This document shows, piece by piece, positions 7,646 through 16,141 of a stretch of DNA of 28,819 nt. The notes under the pieces were generated by a model. It was not told the origin of the DNA. It saw nothing but the letters and a program-made list of their open reading frames with translations, and did not search any database. Made by a program: the position numbers and the translations under genes. The DNA is from UBA1765 sp045615885. GTDB lineage: Bacteria; Fibrobacterota; Fibrobacteria; Fibrobacterales; Fibrobacteraceae. The stretch covers positions 1 to 28,819 of the forward strand of contig JAZLFR010000035.1 in assembly GCA_045615885.1 (NCBI GenBank), given 5' to 3'. The stretch's first letter is position 1; each line of letters begins with the position of its first letter.

Positions 7646-10600
7646 ATGTCAGAAGAAGCTTTCGAAGTCTCTGAAAACAACGGCGACATTTCCATTAATC
7701 TCGCCTCTCCGGATCTGGTCCGTCATTGGTCCTTCGGTGAAGTCACCAAGCCGGAAACAATCAACTACCGTTCCTTCAAGCCGGAACGCGATGGTCTTTT
7801 CTGCGAAAAGATCTTCGGACCTGTCAAGAATTTTGAATGTACTTGCGGTAAGTATCGTCGTCCGCGCTTTAAGGGCGTTGTTTGTGAACGTTGCGGCGTT
7901 GAAGTCACAACTTCCAAGGTTCGTCGTCAGCGCATGGGCCATATCGAACTCGCCATTCCTCTTGCACACACATGGTTCGTGAAGGCCACTCCGTGCATCG
8001 TTGGCGCTCTCCTCGATCTCGATTCCAAGTCCCTTGACAACGTGATTTACTATGAAAAGTACATCGTGCTTGATCCGGGCGATACCGAATTGAAGAAGAA
8101 CCAGCTCATTGACGAATTCGAATACATGAACCTCGTTGATGAAGGCCGTAGTTTTGATGCTAAGATGGGTGCTCCGGCAATCAAGCTCTTGCTTGCCCGT
8201 CTTGACCTCAAGGAACTTGCCGAATCCCTTCGTGGTGAAGAAGGCGTTAAGTCCAAGTCCAAGACCAAGCGCGATGAAGCTCTCAAGCGTTTGAAGATCG
8301 TGGATGCCTTCCGCAAGTCCCAGATTGAATCCTTCCGTCTGTATTTTGAATCTCCAGATAAGGCTCGTCGTAGCGACATCCCTTGGATGAGCGAATTGTA
8401 CGAAGCAATGCGCAAGTTTAAGGAAAACTATTTGAAGAACAATGAAAATTTCATTGCTGCAGAGGCTTACGATAAGTTCCGTGAGGACTACCCGCACCAA
8501 GCTAAGCTCCTTCCGAACCAGCCTGAATGGATGATTCTTGACGTTCTTCCGGTGATTCCGCCGGATCTCCGTCCGCTCGTTCCGCTCGATGGTGGTCGTT
8601 TTGCCACTTCTGACTTGAACGAACTCTATCGCAAGGTCATTACTCGTAACAGCCGTTTGAAGAAGCTCATCGACATCAAGGCTCCAAACGTTATTCTCTG
8701 CAACGAAAAGCGTATGTTGCAGGAAGCTGTAGACCAGTTGTTCGATGGTAGCCGCCGTTCCGCTCGTGCAGGTTCTCGTCCGATGAAGTCCCTCTCTGAA
8801 CTCTTGAAGGGTAAGCAGGGTCGCTTCCGCATGAACTTGCTCGGTAAGCGCGTTGACTACTCCGGCCGTTCCGTGATCGTTGTCGGTCCGGAGCTCAAGA
8901 TGCATCAGTGCGGTCTTCCAAAGCGCATGGCTCTCGAACTTTACAAGCCGTTCATCATCCAGCGTCTTGAAGAAGAAGAACGTGTCTATACCGTAAAGGC
9001 TGCTCGCCGTTACGTTGACTCCGGCCGCCCGGAAGTTTGGGACATTCTTGAAGAAATTATTGAAGACCATCCGGTTATGCTTAACCGTGCTCCGACGCTT
9101 CACCGCCTCGGTATCCAGGCCTTCTACCCGAAGCTTATCGAAGGTAACGCAATCCGCCTCCACCCGCTCGTATGTACAGCATTTAACGCTGACTTCGATG
9201 GTGACCAGATGGCTGTGCACCTTCCGCTTTCTTTCGAAACGCAGCTCGAATGCCGTGTTTTGATGCTTTCCTCCAACAACATCCTTCACCCGGCTTCCGG
9301 TCAGCCGATTGCAGTTCCTTCCCAGGATATCGTGCTTGGCCTTTACTACCTCAGTAAGCCGCGTCCGCGTCGCATGGGCGAAGGCATGCGTTTCTACGAT
9401 CCGGCTGAAGCAATCCGTGCCTACGAAAACGGTAAGGTTGACTTGAACGCATGGGTTTACCTCCGTCTGCCTGCCGGCCGTAAGATCTACACTGGAGCCC
9501 TCAACGAAGATACTTTGCTTCCGGGCCGTACCCCGAAGAATGTTCTTTGCGAACGTGAAAATGCTGATGATAACGGCGTAACAGAAGTGCTCGCCAAGGC
9601 AGGCGAAAAGGTCAAGTTCCTTACCCTTAAGGAACCTGCAATGATCAAGACAACTATTGGCCGTATCATTCTTAACGAATTTGTGCCGAATGAGCTTGGC
9701 TTTGCAAACGATACCTTCGGCAAGAAGGTTATCGCAAAGTCTGTTGACGACCTTTACCGTCGTACCGGCAACCGTATGACCGTTGAATACCTCGATAACC
9801 TCAAGGCTAACGGTTATAAGTGGGCTACTCGCTCTGGTTCTTCAGTAGCTATTGCTGAAATGGTCATTCCTAAGGAAAAGACCCAGATGCTCGAAGAAGC
9901 AAACAACAAGGTTGCTCAGGTTCGTGAAAACTACGAAGAAGGTATCATTACCGACGGTGAACGCTATAACCAGATCATCGATATCTGGTCTAAGACAACA
10001 TCTGATGTTGCTGCCAAGCAGTGGGACCTCCTTTCTGGTGACCGTGATGGCTTTAACCCGGTATTCATGATGGCCGACTCTGGCGCTCGTGGTAGCCGCG
10101 AACAGATCAAGCAGCTTTCCGGTATGCGCGGCCTTATGCAGAAGCCGACAAAGGACTTGAACGGTCACGAAGTTATTGAAAACCCGATTAAGTCTTGCTT
10201 CCGCGAAGGCTTGAACGTGATGGAATACTTCATTTCCTCTCACGGTGCTCGTAAGGGTCTTGCTGATACCGCTTTGAAGACTGCTGACGCTGGTTACTTG
10301 ACCCGTCGTCTCGTTGACGTTGCCCAGGACCTCGTTGTGAACGAAGAAGACTGCGGCACTACAAACGGTATTGAAGTTTCTGCCTTTAAGGACGGTGACG
10401 ATACGATCATCGGTCTTGGCGAACGTCTCCTCGGTCGCGCTCCTGTTGAAGACATCAAGCATCCGGTCACTGGCGAAGTGATTGTCAAGGGTGGCGAACT
10501 TGTTGGCGAACGTGACCTCGTGAAGATTGAAAATGCCGGTATCGAACATGTGAAGATGCGTTCCGTGCTCACTTGCGACTGCCCGACTGGCGTTTGCGCA

Positions 10601-12124
10601 AAGTGCTACGGCCGTATGCTTTCTTCCGGTCGTCCGGTAGACCTCGGCGAAGCTGTTGGCGTGCTTGCAGCACAGTCCATCGGTGAACCAGGTACCCAGC
10701 TTACTCTCCGTACGTTCCATATCGGTGGTGCTTCCAGCCGTCTTACCGTTGAAAGCGACAAGAAGGCTCTCGTGAATGGTCACGTGGAACTCGAAAACAT
10801 CGACACTGTCGAATTCGAAGGCCACAAGGTTGTGACTAGCCGTATGGGCGAACTCGTCATCTTCGACGAATCCGGAATTAACAAGGGTCGTTATCAGGTG
10901 CCGTATGGCGCATTCATCAATGTTGCAAACCTTGCAAAGGTCAAGCAGGGCGACAGCATGTTCGAATGGGATCCGTATAACAGCCCGATTATCTGTAATG
11001 TAGATGGTAAGGTCAAATTTGAAGACCTCCAGGAAAATGTCACCTACCGCGTAGAAAAGGACGAAGTGACTGACGTTGAAACATGGATTATCATTAGCGA
11101 TAAGCGTGGTAAGCGTCGTCCGGCTATTACAGTCCTCAATTCTGCTGACGACAAGGTCGGCCACTTCATGCTCCCTGACTCCGCTATCCTTACTGTCAAG
11201 GAAGGCGAAATCGTCAAGGTCGGCCAGGTTCTTGCAAAGCTCCCGCGTGCTGTAGGTAAGACAAAGGATATCACCGGCGGTCTTCCGCGCGTCGCAGAAC
11301 TCTTCGAAGCTCGCGTGCCGAAGAATGCTGCAATCATCGTTCCGATCGATGGTCTTGTGACCTACGGTAACGAAGTCCGCGGCAACCAGGAAGTGATTAT
11401 CAAGGACGAAAGTTTGCATCTCGAAGAAACCGTGCTTATCCCGCGCGGCCGCCACCTCTCCGTACACGAGGGCGACCGTGTGCGCGCTGGTCAGAAATTG
11501 TGCGAGGGAAGCGTTGACCCTCACGATATTCTCCGCGTGCAAGGTGCAGAAGAAGTACAGCGCCACTTGGTGAACGAAATTCAGGCAGTGTATCGCCTCC
11601 AGGGTGTGTCTATTGCTGATAAACACATCGAATGTATCGTACGCCAGATGATGCGTAAGGTTAGGGTGAAGGATCCGGGTGACTCGGAACTCTTGCCGGG
11701 CGAAGAAATCTCTAAGGCACGTCTCCGTGCAGAGAATGAACGCTTGGCTGCAGCTGGCAAGAATGCCGCTACATACGAGCCGATGCTTCTCGGTATCACA
11801 AAGTCCTCTCTTGCAACCGACAGCTTTATCTCTGCTGCTTCCTTCCAGGAAACAACAAAGATTCTTACCAGCGCATCCATTGCTGGTAGTGTTGACCCGC
11901 TGTGCGGCTTGAAGGAAAACGTGATCATGGGCCGCTTGATTCCTTGCGGTACCGGTGCCCGTCACCTTAGAAACATTTCCGTAGTCGATTCCGACGCTGA
12001 AGCCGAGGCTGAAGAACATCGTCGTAGAGTAGCAGAAGGTGGTTATGATGACAATCCTTCTATTCAAATGCTCGATAATGACGATTTCGACAGCGTGGAA
12101 GACGACGATTCCGATAATGTTTAA
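7646..12124 (+). CDS. rpoC: DNA-directed RNA polymerase subunit beta'
   Basis: This 1492-residue protein carries the catalytic centre of RNA polymerase. NADFDGD at 514-520 supplies the three magnesium-binding aspartates (516, 518, 520). The N-terminal zinc site is Cys65/Cys67/Cys80/Cys83. The second zinc site is Cys977, Cys984 and Cys987, with the fourth ligand in NEEDCGT. The trigger-loop region (FMMADSGARGSREQIKQLSGMRG, split around about 820) is normal. The C-terminus ends in an unusually acidic tail (DNDDFDSVEDDDSDN). The protein is about 85 residues longer than the E. coli subunit. Confidence 0.98.
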   Translation: MSEEAFEVSENNGDISINLASPDLVRHWSFGEVTKPETINYRSFKPERDGLFCEKIFGPVKNFECTCGKYRRPRFKGVVCERCGVEVTTSKVRRQRMGHIELAIPLAHTWFVKATPCIVGALLDLDSKSLDNVIYYEKYIVLDPGDTELKKNQLIDEFEYMNLVDEGRSFDAKMGAPAIKLLLARLDLKELAESLRGEEGVKSKSKTKRDEALKRLKIVDAFRKSQIESFRLYFESPDKARRSDIPWMSELYEAMRKFKENYLKNNENFIAAEAYDKFREDYPHQAKLLPNQPEWMILDVLPVIPPDLRPLVPLDGGRFATSDLNELYRKVITRNSRLKKLIDIKAPNVILCNEKRMLQEAVDQLFDGSRRSARAGSRPMKSLSELLKGKQGRFRMNLLGKRVDYSGRSVIVVGPELKMHQCGLPKRMALELYKPFIIQRLEEEERVYTVKAARRYVDSGRPEVWDILEEIIEDHPVMLNRAPTLHRLGIQAFYPKLIEGNAIRLHPLVCTAFNADFDGDQMAVHLPLSFETQLECRVLMLSSNNILHPASGQPIAVPSQDIVLGLYYLSKPRPRRMGEGMRFYDPAEAIRAYENGKVDLNAWVYLRLPAGRKIYTGALNEDTLLPGRTPKNVLCERENADDNGVTEVLAKAGEKVKFLTLKEPAMIKTTIGRIILNEFVPNELGFANDTFGKKVIAKSVDDLYRRTGNRMTVEYLDNLKANGYKWATRSGSSVAIAEMVIPKEKTQMLEEANNKVAQVRENYEEGIITDGERYNQIIDIWSKTTSDVAAKQWDLLSGDRDGFNPVFMMADSGARGSREQIKQLSGMRGLMQKPTKDLNGHEVIENPIKSCFREGLNVMEYFISSHGARKGLADTALKTADAGYLTRRLVDVAQDLVVNEEDCGTTNGIEVSAFKDGDDTIIGLGERLLGRAPVEDIKHPVTGEVIVKGGELVGERDLVKIENAGIEHVKMRSVLTCDCPTGVCAKCYGRMLSSGRPVDLGEAVGVLAAQSIGEPGTQLTLRTFHIGGASSRLTVESDKKALVNGHVELENIDTVEFEGHKVVTSRMGELVIFDESGINKGRYQVPYGAFINVANLAKVKQGDSMFEWDPYNSPIICNVDGKVKFEDLQENVTYRVEKDEVTDVETWIIISDKRGKRRPAITVLNSADDKVGHFMLPDSAILTVKEGEIVKVGQVLAKLPRAVGKTKDITGGLPRVAELFEARVPKNAAIIVPIDGLVTYGNEVRGNQEVIIKDESLHLEETVLIPRGRHLSVHEGDRVRAGQKLCEGSVDPHDILRVQGAEEVQRHLVNEIQAVYRLQGVSIADKHIECIVRQMMRKVRVKDPGDSELLPGEEISKARLRAENERLAAAGKNAATYEPMLLGITKSSLATDSFISAASFQETTKILTSASIAGSVDPLCGLKENVIMGRLIPCGTGARHLRNISVVDSDAEAEAEEHRRRVAEGGYDDNPSIQMLDNDDFDSVEDDDSDNV

Positions 12125-12134
12125 GGATTAGACC

Positions 12135-12162
12135 TTGAAATTATTTGGAAATGAACTATATT
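12135..12162 (+). promoter_or_regulatory. Probable promoter of rpsL-rpsG
   Basis: TTGAAA (12135-12140), a 16-base spacer and TATATT (12157-12162) lie in the 64-base gap between rpoC and rpsL. The -10 part continues as TATATTTG, and TTG stands 19 bases before it. This also fits the TTTG / TAnnTTTG promoter pattern known from Bacteroidota, relatives within the FCB group. No terminator was seen after rpoC, so read-through is likely as well. Confidence 0.55.
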
Positions 12163-12188
12163 TGCACTCCAAAATCTAGGAGATAACT

Positions 12189-12578
12189 GTGCCAACCATT
12201 CAACAGCTCGTCCGTAAGGGACGTGAACAAGTTAGCGTCAGAACCGCTTCCCCGGCTCTGAAGTCTTGCCCGCAGAAGCGCGGCGTTTGCACCCGTGTTT
12301 ACACCAGCACCCCGAAGAAGCCGAACTCTGCTCTTCGTAAGATTGCTCGTGTTCGCCTTTCCAACAAGATGGAAGTTACCGCTTACATCCCAGGTGAAGG
12401 CCACAACCTCCAGGAACACTCCATCGTTCTTATTCGCGGTGGTCGTGTGAAGGACGTTCCGGGTGTTCGTTACCATATCATCCGTGGTACCCTCGATACC
12501 CAGGCAGTGAACGGTCGTCAGAACGCTCGTTCTAAGTATGGTGTTAAGAAGAAGGGCGCTGCCCCGGCAAAGAAGTAA
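12189..12578 (+). CDS. rpsL: 30S ribosomal protein S12
   Basis: This 129-residue protein lies at the decoding centre of the small subunit. The signature CPQKRGVCTRVYT and TPKKPNSALRK are present; Lys43 and Lys88 (in GRVKDVPGVRYH), where streptomycin-resistance mutations fall in other bacteria, are wild type, and Asp89 is the residue methylthiolated in many species. The C-terminal tail KKKGAAPAKK is a little longer than in E. coli. Translation begins at a GTG preceded by TAGGAGA. It begins the str-type pair with rpsG. Confidence 0.97.
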   Translation: MPTIQQLVRKGREQVSVRTASPALKSCPQKRGVCTRVYTSTPKKPNSALRKIARVRLSNKMEVTAYIPGEGHNLQEHSIVLIRGGRVKDVPGVRYHIIRGTLDTQAVNGRQNARSKYGVKKKGAAPAKK

Positions 12579-12589
12579 GGAAGTAAACT

Positions 12590-13066
12590 ATGTCTAGAAG
12601 AAGAAAGACTATCCACCGTCGTGCTATCCCGGATCCACGTTACAAATCCTTGCTCGTAACCGAACTCGTCGGTGTTGTTCTTAAGGAAGGCAAGAAGACA
12701 ATTGCAGAACGCATTGTTTACACTGCTCTTGACGAACTCGACAAGAAGATGGAAGGTTCCGAAACTCCGCTCGAAAAGTTCGAAATCTGCCTTGAAAACA
12801 TCAAGCCGCGTCTCGAAACTAAGACCCGTCGCGTTGGTGGTGCAAACTACCAGGTTCCGATGGAAGTCGCTCCGGATCGCGCCAAGGCTCTCGCTCTTCG
12901 CTGGTTGCTCGATGCAGCCCGCAAGCGTACCGAACCGAACATGGCAACTCGCCTCGCTGCTGAACTTATTTCTGCAAAGAATAACGAAGGCAACGCAGTT
13001 CGCAAGAAGAACGACGTGCACAAGATGGCCGAAGCAAACAAGGCCTTCGCACACTTCCGTTTCTAA
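12590..13066 (+). CDS. rpsG: 30S ribosomal protein S7
   Basis: This 158-residue protein is the primary organiser of the 16S rRNA 3' domain and contacts tRNA in the E site. It begins MSRRRKTIHRRAIPDPRYKS and has the conserved VGGANYQVPMEV and the C-terminal KKNDVHKMAEANKAFAHFRF. It follows rpsL by 11 bases with AAGGAAG as ribosome-binding site. In the classical str operon fusA would follow; here a terminator follows. Confidence 0.97.
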   Translation: MSRRRKTIHRRAIPDPRYKSLLVTELVGVVLKEGKKTIAERIVYTALDELDKKMEGSETPLEKFEICLENIKPRLETKTRRVGGANYQVPMEVAPDRAKALALRWLLDAARKRTEPNMATRLAAELISAKNNEGNAVRKKNDVHKMAEANKAFAHFRF

Positions 13067-13099
13067 GTCCTACCTTAGAGTACAGGACTCTCATAGAGG

Positions 13100-13138
13100 A
13101 AAGCTCGAAACTAAAAGGTTTCGGGCTTTTCTTTTTTT
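13100..13138 (+). terminator. Intrinsic terminator after rpsG
   Basis: AAAGCTCGAAAC (13100-13111) pairs with GTTTCGGGCTTT (13118-13129) over 12 positions with one G-T pair, around a 6-base loop. The stem runs into TTCTTTTTTT. It closes the long ribosomal/RNA polymerase cluster. Confidence 0.9.
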
Positions 13139-13177
13139 GTTGGATACTAAAAATATGCGATAAAAAGCAGTTTTATG

Positions 13178-13199
13178 TATTTGAAAGTTGTTTCAAATA
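13178..13199. promoter_or_regulatory. 22-bp perfect palindrome, probable repressor operator
   Basis: TATTTGAAA (13178-13186), spacer GTTG, TTTCAAATA (13191-13199): nine-base arms without mismatch. It lies 50-70 bases before the start of the export cluster, in the only AT-rich stretch likely to hold its promoter (a TATCTT lies at 13213-13218). Palindromes of this size before drug-efflux operons are typically bound by TetR- or MarR-type repressors. No such regulator is encoded in the window, so the binding protein is unknown. Confidence 0.6.
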
Positions 13200-13246
13200 A
13201 TGTAAAAAATGCTATCTTTTAATGAAAAGTGATTCATAAAAGATTT

Positions 13247-14755
13247 ATGCGTAATTTTGCCTTTTTTTGCTTGCTTTCTGCAGTTTTGACGATGGCCGAG
13301 CCATTGACGCTTTCGAATGCGATCGCGAAGGCTCGTGCAAACAATCCGAAAATTCAAAAGGAACGCACTAGCCTCGATGCCGCTGAAAGTGAACGCACCG
13401 AAGCGCGCTCAAGGTTCTTGCCGGAACTTTCCATTTCGGGCCGTGTGACAAAGATTAACGACCCCATTACAATCGATTTGAACCCCATTAGGCAGGCGAT
13501 GATCGGGATTCACGCTGCCGAGGCTGAAAATCCGTATTCTGCCTATTATCTGGGGGCGTATAAGGGTGCTTACGAACTGGCCTATAAACAGGCTCTTGGG
13601 GCCGGTGCCGATGAAGCCACGGCTGCGGCAACAGCAGATGCGGCGGCAACGAAATACGCCTCTGAAAATGCCAAACAGGTAGGCTATACCACTCTTGACG
13701 AAAAGCTCCCGTCTTTTGAAACTAAGGTTCAAGATGACCTTTTTTTCAACTTGCGTGCGACAGTAGTTTGGCCGATTTTTACCGGTGGCAAGATCTGGTC
13801 AGCTTACAAGGCCGCCGCTGAGAACAAGGACGCCAAGCAGGCTGAATTTGACATGGCCGAAAACAATGTGCTTGTTGAAGTGTGCGAACGCTACTTTATG
13901 CTTCGCCTGGCAGAAGAAATGCTCAAGCTTCGCGAAGAATCGCTAGCCAATATGGAGGCGCACCTGAAGCGCGCAAAGGAGCTCGAGGAAGGCGGCCAGA
14001 TGTCTTATGCAGAGCGCCTCCGCGCGGAAGTGGCTTACTATGAAGCTGAAACGGAGCGGGACAATGCGGACCGCAGCGTGTCCCTTGCGCGCCTTGCGCT
14101 TGCAAACAGCATTCACGGCGATACGGCCTTGACTGCAGTGACTCCGATTGGAGTTCCGGAAAGCTTTGATAACCTGGAAACCTGGAAGGAACGAGCCGTC
14201 AAGAACCACCCGGCGCTCCGCCAGCTTCGTGTGCAGAAAAAACGCAGTGAGCGCGCCGTGACGGTCGCCCGCGGCGACTACTTCCCGACCTTTGCGTTGT
14301 TTGGCTACAAGGAACTTTATACAAAGGACTTGACTATTCTGGAGCCGGAATGGGCCGTGGGGCTTCAAATGAACTGGGTGCTCTTTAAGGGGGGCGAAAC
14401 GGCCTCCAAGGTGAGCAAGGCGAAGTCCACGGAACGCTCGCTTACCTACATGGAAGCGCAGATTACGGAAGATATCGGCTTGCTAGTAGAAAAGCAGTAC
14501 CGTGAACTTGATTACGCCAGGGCAAAGCTCCAGAGCCTTGCAAAGACCAAGGAACTTGCAACAGAATCTTTGCGCAGCCAGACTCAGGCTTACGAGGCGG
14601 GGCTTGCTACAAGCCTCGATATTGTGGATGCAGAGTTTTCGCTTTCAAGGCTTCGCATTGCGGAACTCAAGGCGAATTACGATGCCCTCATGGCTTGGAT
14701 TGGTTTGCTGAATGCCGCGGGAGAAATTTCAAAAGTAGGAGAAATGGTGAAGTAA
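13247..14755 (+). CDS. TolC-type outer-membrane efflux channel
   Basis: This protein of about 502 residues forms the outer-membrane duct of a tripartite exporter. It begins with a signal peptide (MRNFAFFCLLSAVLTMAEP). Two OEP repeats follow, the first from LTLSNAIAKARANNPKI, the second from about residue 300 (WKERAVKNHPALRQLRVQKK); long Ala/Glu/Lys-rich helices and the strand ends PIFTGGKI and VLFKGGE are typical. Between the first helix pair and PIFTGGKI is a loop of about 90 residues that is Ala/Tyr-rich. The ATG at 13247 gives the cleaner signal peptide; a GTG at 13229 in the same frame would add six residues. It is the first gene of the export cluster. Confidence 0.88.
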   Translation: MRNFAFFCLLSAVLTMAEPLTLSNAIAKARANNPKIQKERTSLDAAESERTEARSRFLPELSISGRVTKINDPITIDLNPIRQAMIGIHAAEAENPYSAYYLGAYKGAYELAYKQALGAGADEATAAATADAAATKYASENAKQVGYTTLDEKLPSFETKVQDDLFFNLRATVVWPIFTGGKIWSAYKAAAENKDAKQAEFDMAENNVLVEVCERYFMLRLAEEMLKLREESLANMEAHLKRAKELEEGGQMSYAERLRAEVAYYEAETERDNADRSVSLARLALANSIHGDTALTAVTPIGVPESFDNLETWKERAVKNHPALRQLRVQKKRSERAVTVARGDYFPTFALFGYKELYTKDLTILEPEWAVGLQMNWVLFKGGETASKVSKAKSTERSLTYMEAQITEDIGLLVEKQYRELDYARAKLQSLAKTKELATESLRSQTQAYEAGLATSLDIVDAEFSLSRLRIAELKANYDALMAWIGLLNAAGEISKVGEMVK

Positions 14756-14770
14756 CAATTTCTGGCACAT

Positions 14771-14831
14771 TAACTTCCGTCTTATGTCTTCCTACTGACT
14801 CCTGATTCCTGACTCCTGTTCTCTGTCTTCT
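14771..14831 (+). repeat. Pyrimidine-rich intergenic repeat, copy A
   Basis: This low-complexity tract is built from units such as CTTCCGTCTT, CTTCCTACTG, ACTCCTGATTCCTG and GTTCTCTGTCTTCT. It fills the gap between the tolC-like and hlyD-like genes. Its bases 14774-14796 reappear exactly, on the opposite strand, at 28661-28683. Related copies occur at five other places in the window. Confidence 0.7.
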
Positions 14832-14845
14832 AAATAAAGGATAAT

Positions 14846-15856
14846 ATGAAAGTTCTAAAATACATTGTGAAGATTATTTTTGGCCTTGCAATCATTGCCC
14901 TCATGATGCTTGGCTTGAAGCATTTAAAGGATTTCGCAACGGAGCCTGAAGTTGCCTATTTGCAGGGCCAGATGGAAGCTCGCCGCGTAATGATTGCTGG
15001 TAAGGTACCTGGTCGCCTGGAGCGCATCTTTATTCGCGAAGGTGACCTGGTAAAGAAGGGCGACCTTGTGGCTGTTCTCTATAGTCCGGAAATCGCAGCG
15101 AAGAAGCAGCAGGCGAAGGGGGCTCTTGCCGCGGCACAGGCCCAGGCAAGCAAGGCAAATACTGGCGCCCGCACAGAAGAAATTGCAGCTGCAAAGGCTA
15201 TGGCTGACCGTGCGCAAGATGCTGCAAACCTTGCTAAATCCACTTATGAACGTGTGCAAAAGCTTTATGATCAGGGCGTGCTCCCGCTCCAGAAGCGTGA
15301 CGAAGCAGAAACCCAGATGAAGGCTAGCGCCAGTGCGGCTGCTGCTGCAAAGGCTCAATACGAAATGGCTCAGAGCGGCGCTCGCAATGAAGACAAGGCC
15401 GCTGCAAATGCCCTTGTGATGCAGGCCAGGGGTGCAAATGCCGAAGTGGACGCCTACCTTGAAGAAACAAAGATCATCGCTCCAATCGATGGCGAAATTA
15501 CATTGAAGTCAGCCGAAGAAGGCGAAGTTGTGGGAGCCGGCATGCCTGTCGCGGCCGTTACCGATATGGAAGATTCCTGGGCAATTTTCAATGTGCGCGA
15601 AGACATGCTTGTGAATATACAGAAGGGCAAGAAGCTAAATGTGCAAATTCCTGCAATAGGAAACAAGAAAGTTGCCATGGAGATTTATTACATAGCTGCC
15701 GCAGGCGATTATGCGACATGGCGCAGCAGCAAGGAAAGTGGAGGCTTTGATCTGAAGACTTTTGAAATTCGCTTGCGTCCGGAAAATCCTGTCGAAGGAC
15801 TTCGCCCGGGAATGACTGTACTTTTGCCTGTAAGTGAATTGGGGAATAGGATTTAG
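14846..15856 (+). CDS. HlyD/MFP-family periplasmic adaptor
   Basis: This 336-residue membrane-fusion protein bridges inner-membrane pump and outer-membrane channel. One N-terminal membrane anchor is seen (about residues 6-24). The split lipoyl (barrel-sandwich) domain starts at about residue 45 (MIAGKVPGRLERIFIREGDLVKKGDLVAVLYSPE, in two halves) and closes at IIAPIDGEITLKSAEEGEVV. Between the halves is an Ala-rich helical hairpin (about 85-200) that would dock with TolC. A beta-barrel domain follows. AAAGGA precedes the ATG. The gene order channel-adaptor-permease-permease resembles YbhG-YbhS-YbhR type exporters of E. coli. Confidence 0.9.
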   Translation: MKVLKYIVKIIFGLAIIALMMLGLKHLKDFATEPEVAYLQGQMEARRVMIAGKVPGRLERIFIREGDLVKKGDLVAVLYSPEIAAKKQQAKGALAAAQAQASKANTGARTEEIAAAKAMADRAQDAANLAKSTYERVQKLYDQGVLPLQKRDEAETQMKASASAAAAAKAQYEMAQSGARNEDKAAANALVMQARGANAEVDAYLEETKIIAPIDGEITLKSAEEGEVVGAGMPVAAVTDMEDSWAIFNVREDMLVNIQKGKKLNVQIPAIGNKKVAMEIYYIAAAGDYATWRSSKESGGFDLKTFEIRLRPENPVEGLRPGMTVLLPVSELGNRI

Positions 15857-15876
15857 AGGTTAGAGTTAGACGAAAG
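15840..15876 (+). repeat. G-rich TAGGG-like repeat at the end of the hlyD-like gene
   Basis: GGGGAATAGGATTTAGAGG and the following TTAGAGTTAGAC resemble the G-rich tract 22606-22642 in front of scpA, which also begins GGGGAATAGG. Here the repeat covers the last codons and the stop of the hlyD-like gene. Confidence 0.45.
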
Positions 15877-15879
15877 AAC

Positions 15880-15892
15880 GGCACTACGTGCC
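15880..15892. repeat. Mini-hairpin GGCAC-TAC-GTGCC
   Basis: Five-base arms enclose a 3-base loop. It is one of several short GC-rich hairpins with 3-4 base loops found between genes in this window; no T-run follows directly. Confidence 0.4.
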
Positions 15893-15932
15893 TACAGACG
15901 AGAGATTTTTTTTGGTTATTAGTTGTTAGTTA

Positions 15933-15985
15933 CTCGTTTCCGTCTTACGTCTTCCTACTTCCTTCTGTCTTGCCTCTAATCTTGT
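15933..15985 (+). repeat. Pyrimidine-rich intergenic repeat, copy B
   Basis: The tract carries CTCGTTTCCGTCTTACGTCT followed by TCCTACTTCCTTCTGTCTTG and belongs to the same family as copy A (shared CCGTCTTA-GTCTTCCTACT core). It lies between the adaptor and the first permease. Confidence 0.65.
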
Positions 15986-16054
15986 CATCACGAGCAACGC
16001 AAAGTGATCCAGAACATAACCCTAGATTGCCACGCTACGCTCGCAATGACAAGG
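15981..16054. repeat. REP-like imperfect palindrome 1
   Basis: The outer arms are CTTGTCAT-CA-CGAGC and GCTCG-CA-ATGACAAG, about 74 bases end to end, with a less regular centre. The right half, GATTGCCACGCTACGCTCGC followed by AATGAC, is the complement of the GTCATTGCGA-type repeat common between genes in many bacteria. It is related to the copies at 22672 and 28706. Confidence 0.65.
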
Positions 16055-16061
16055 AAAACCT

Positions 16062-16134
16062 CAATCTCCTGACTCCTGTCACTGACTCCTATTTTCTGTT
16101 CTCTGTCCTCTGTCCTCTTATTTCTGTCATCTGA
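16062..16134 (+). repeat. Pyrimidine-rich intergenic repeat, copy C
   Basis: This is a long run of CTCCTGACTCCTGTCACTGA, CTCCTATTTTCTG and CTGTCCTCTGTCCTCTT units directly before the first permease gene. It ends 8 bases before the ATG at 16142. No purine-rich Shine-Dalgarno sequence is left between repeat and start. Confidence 0.65.
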
Positions 16135-16141
16135 ATAATTT

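Noticed and set aside
1627..12067. Very long open frames on the - strand opposite rplA-rplL, rpoB and rpoC (463, 872, 395, 546 and 741 codons)
   Set aside because: They mirror the strong codon bias of the highly expressed + strand genes, have no ribosome-binding sites and give no recognisable protein.
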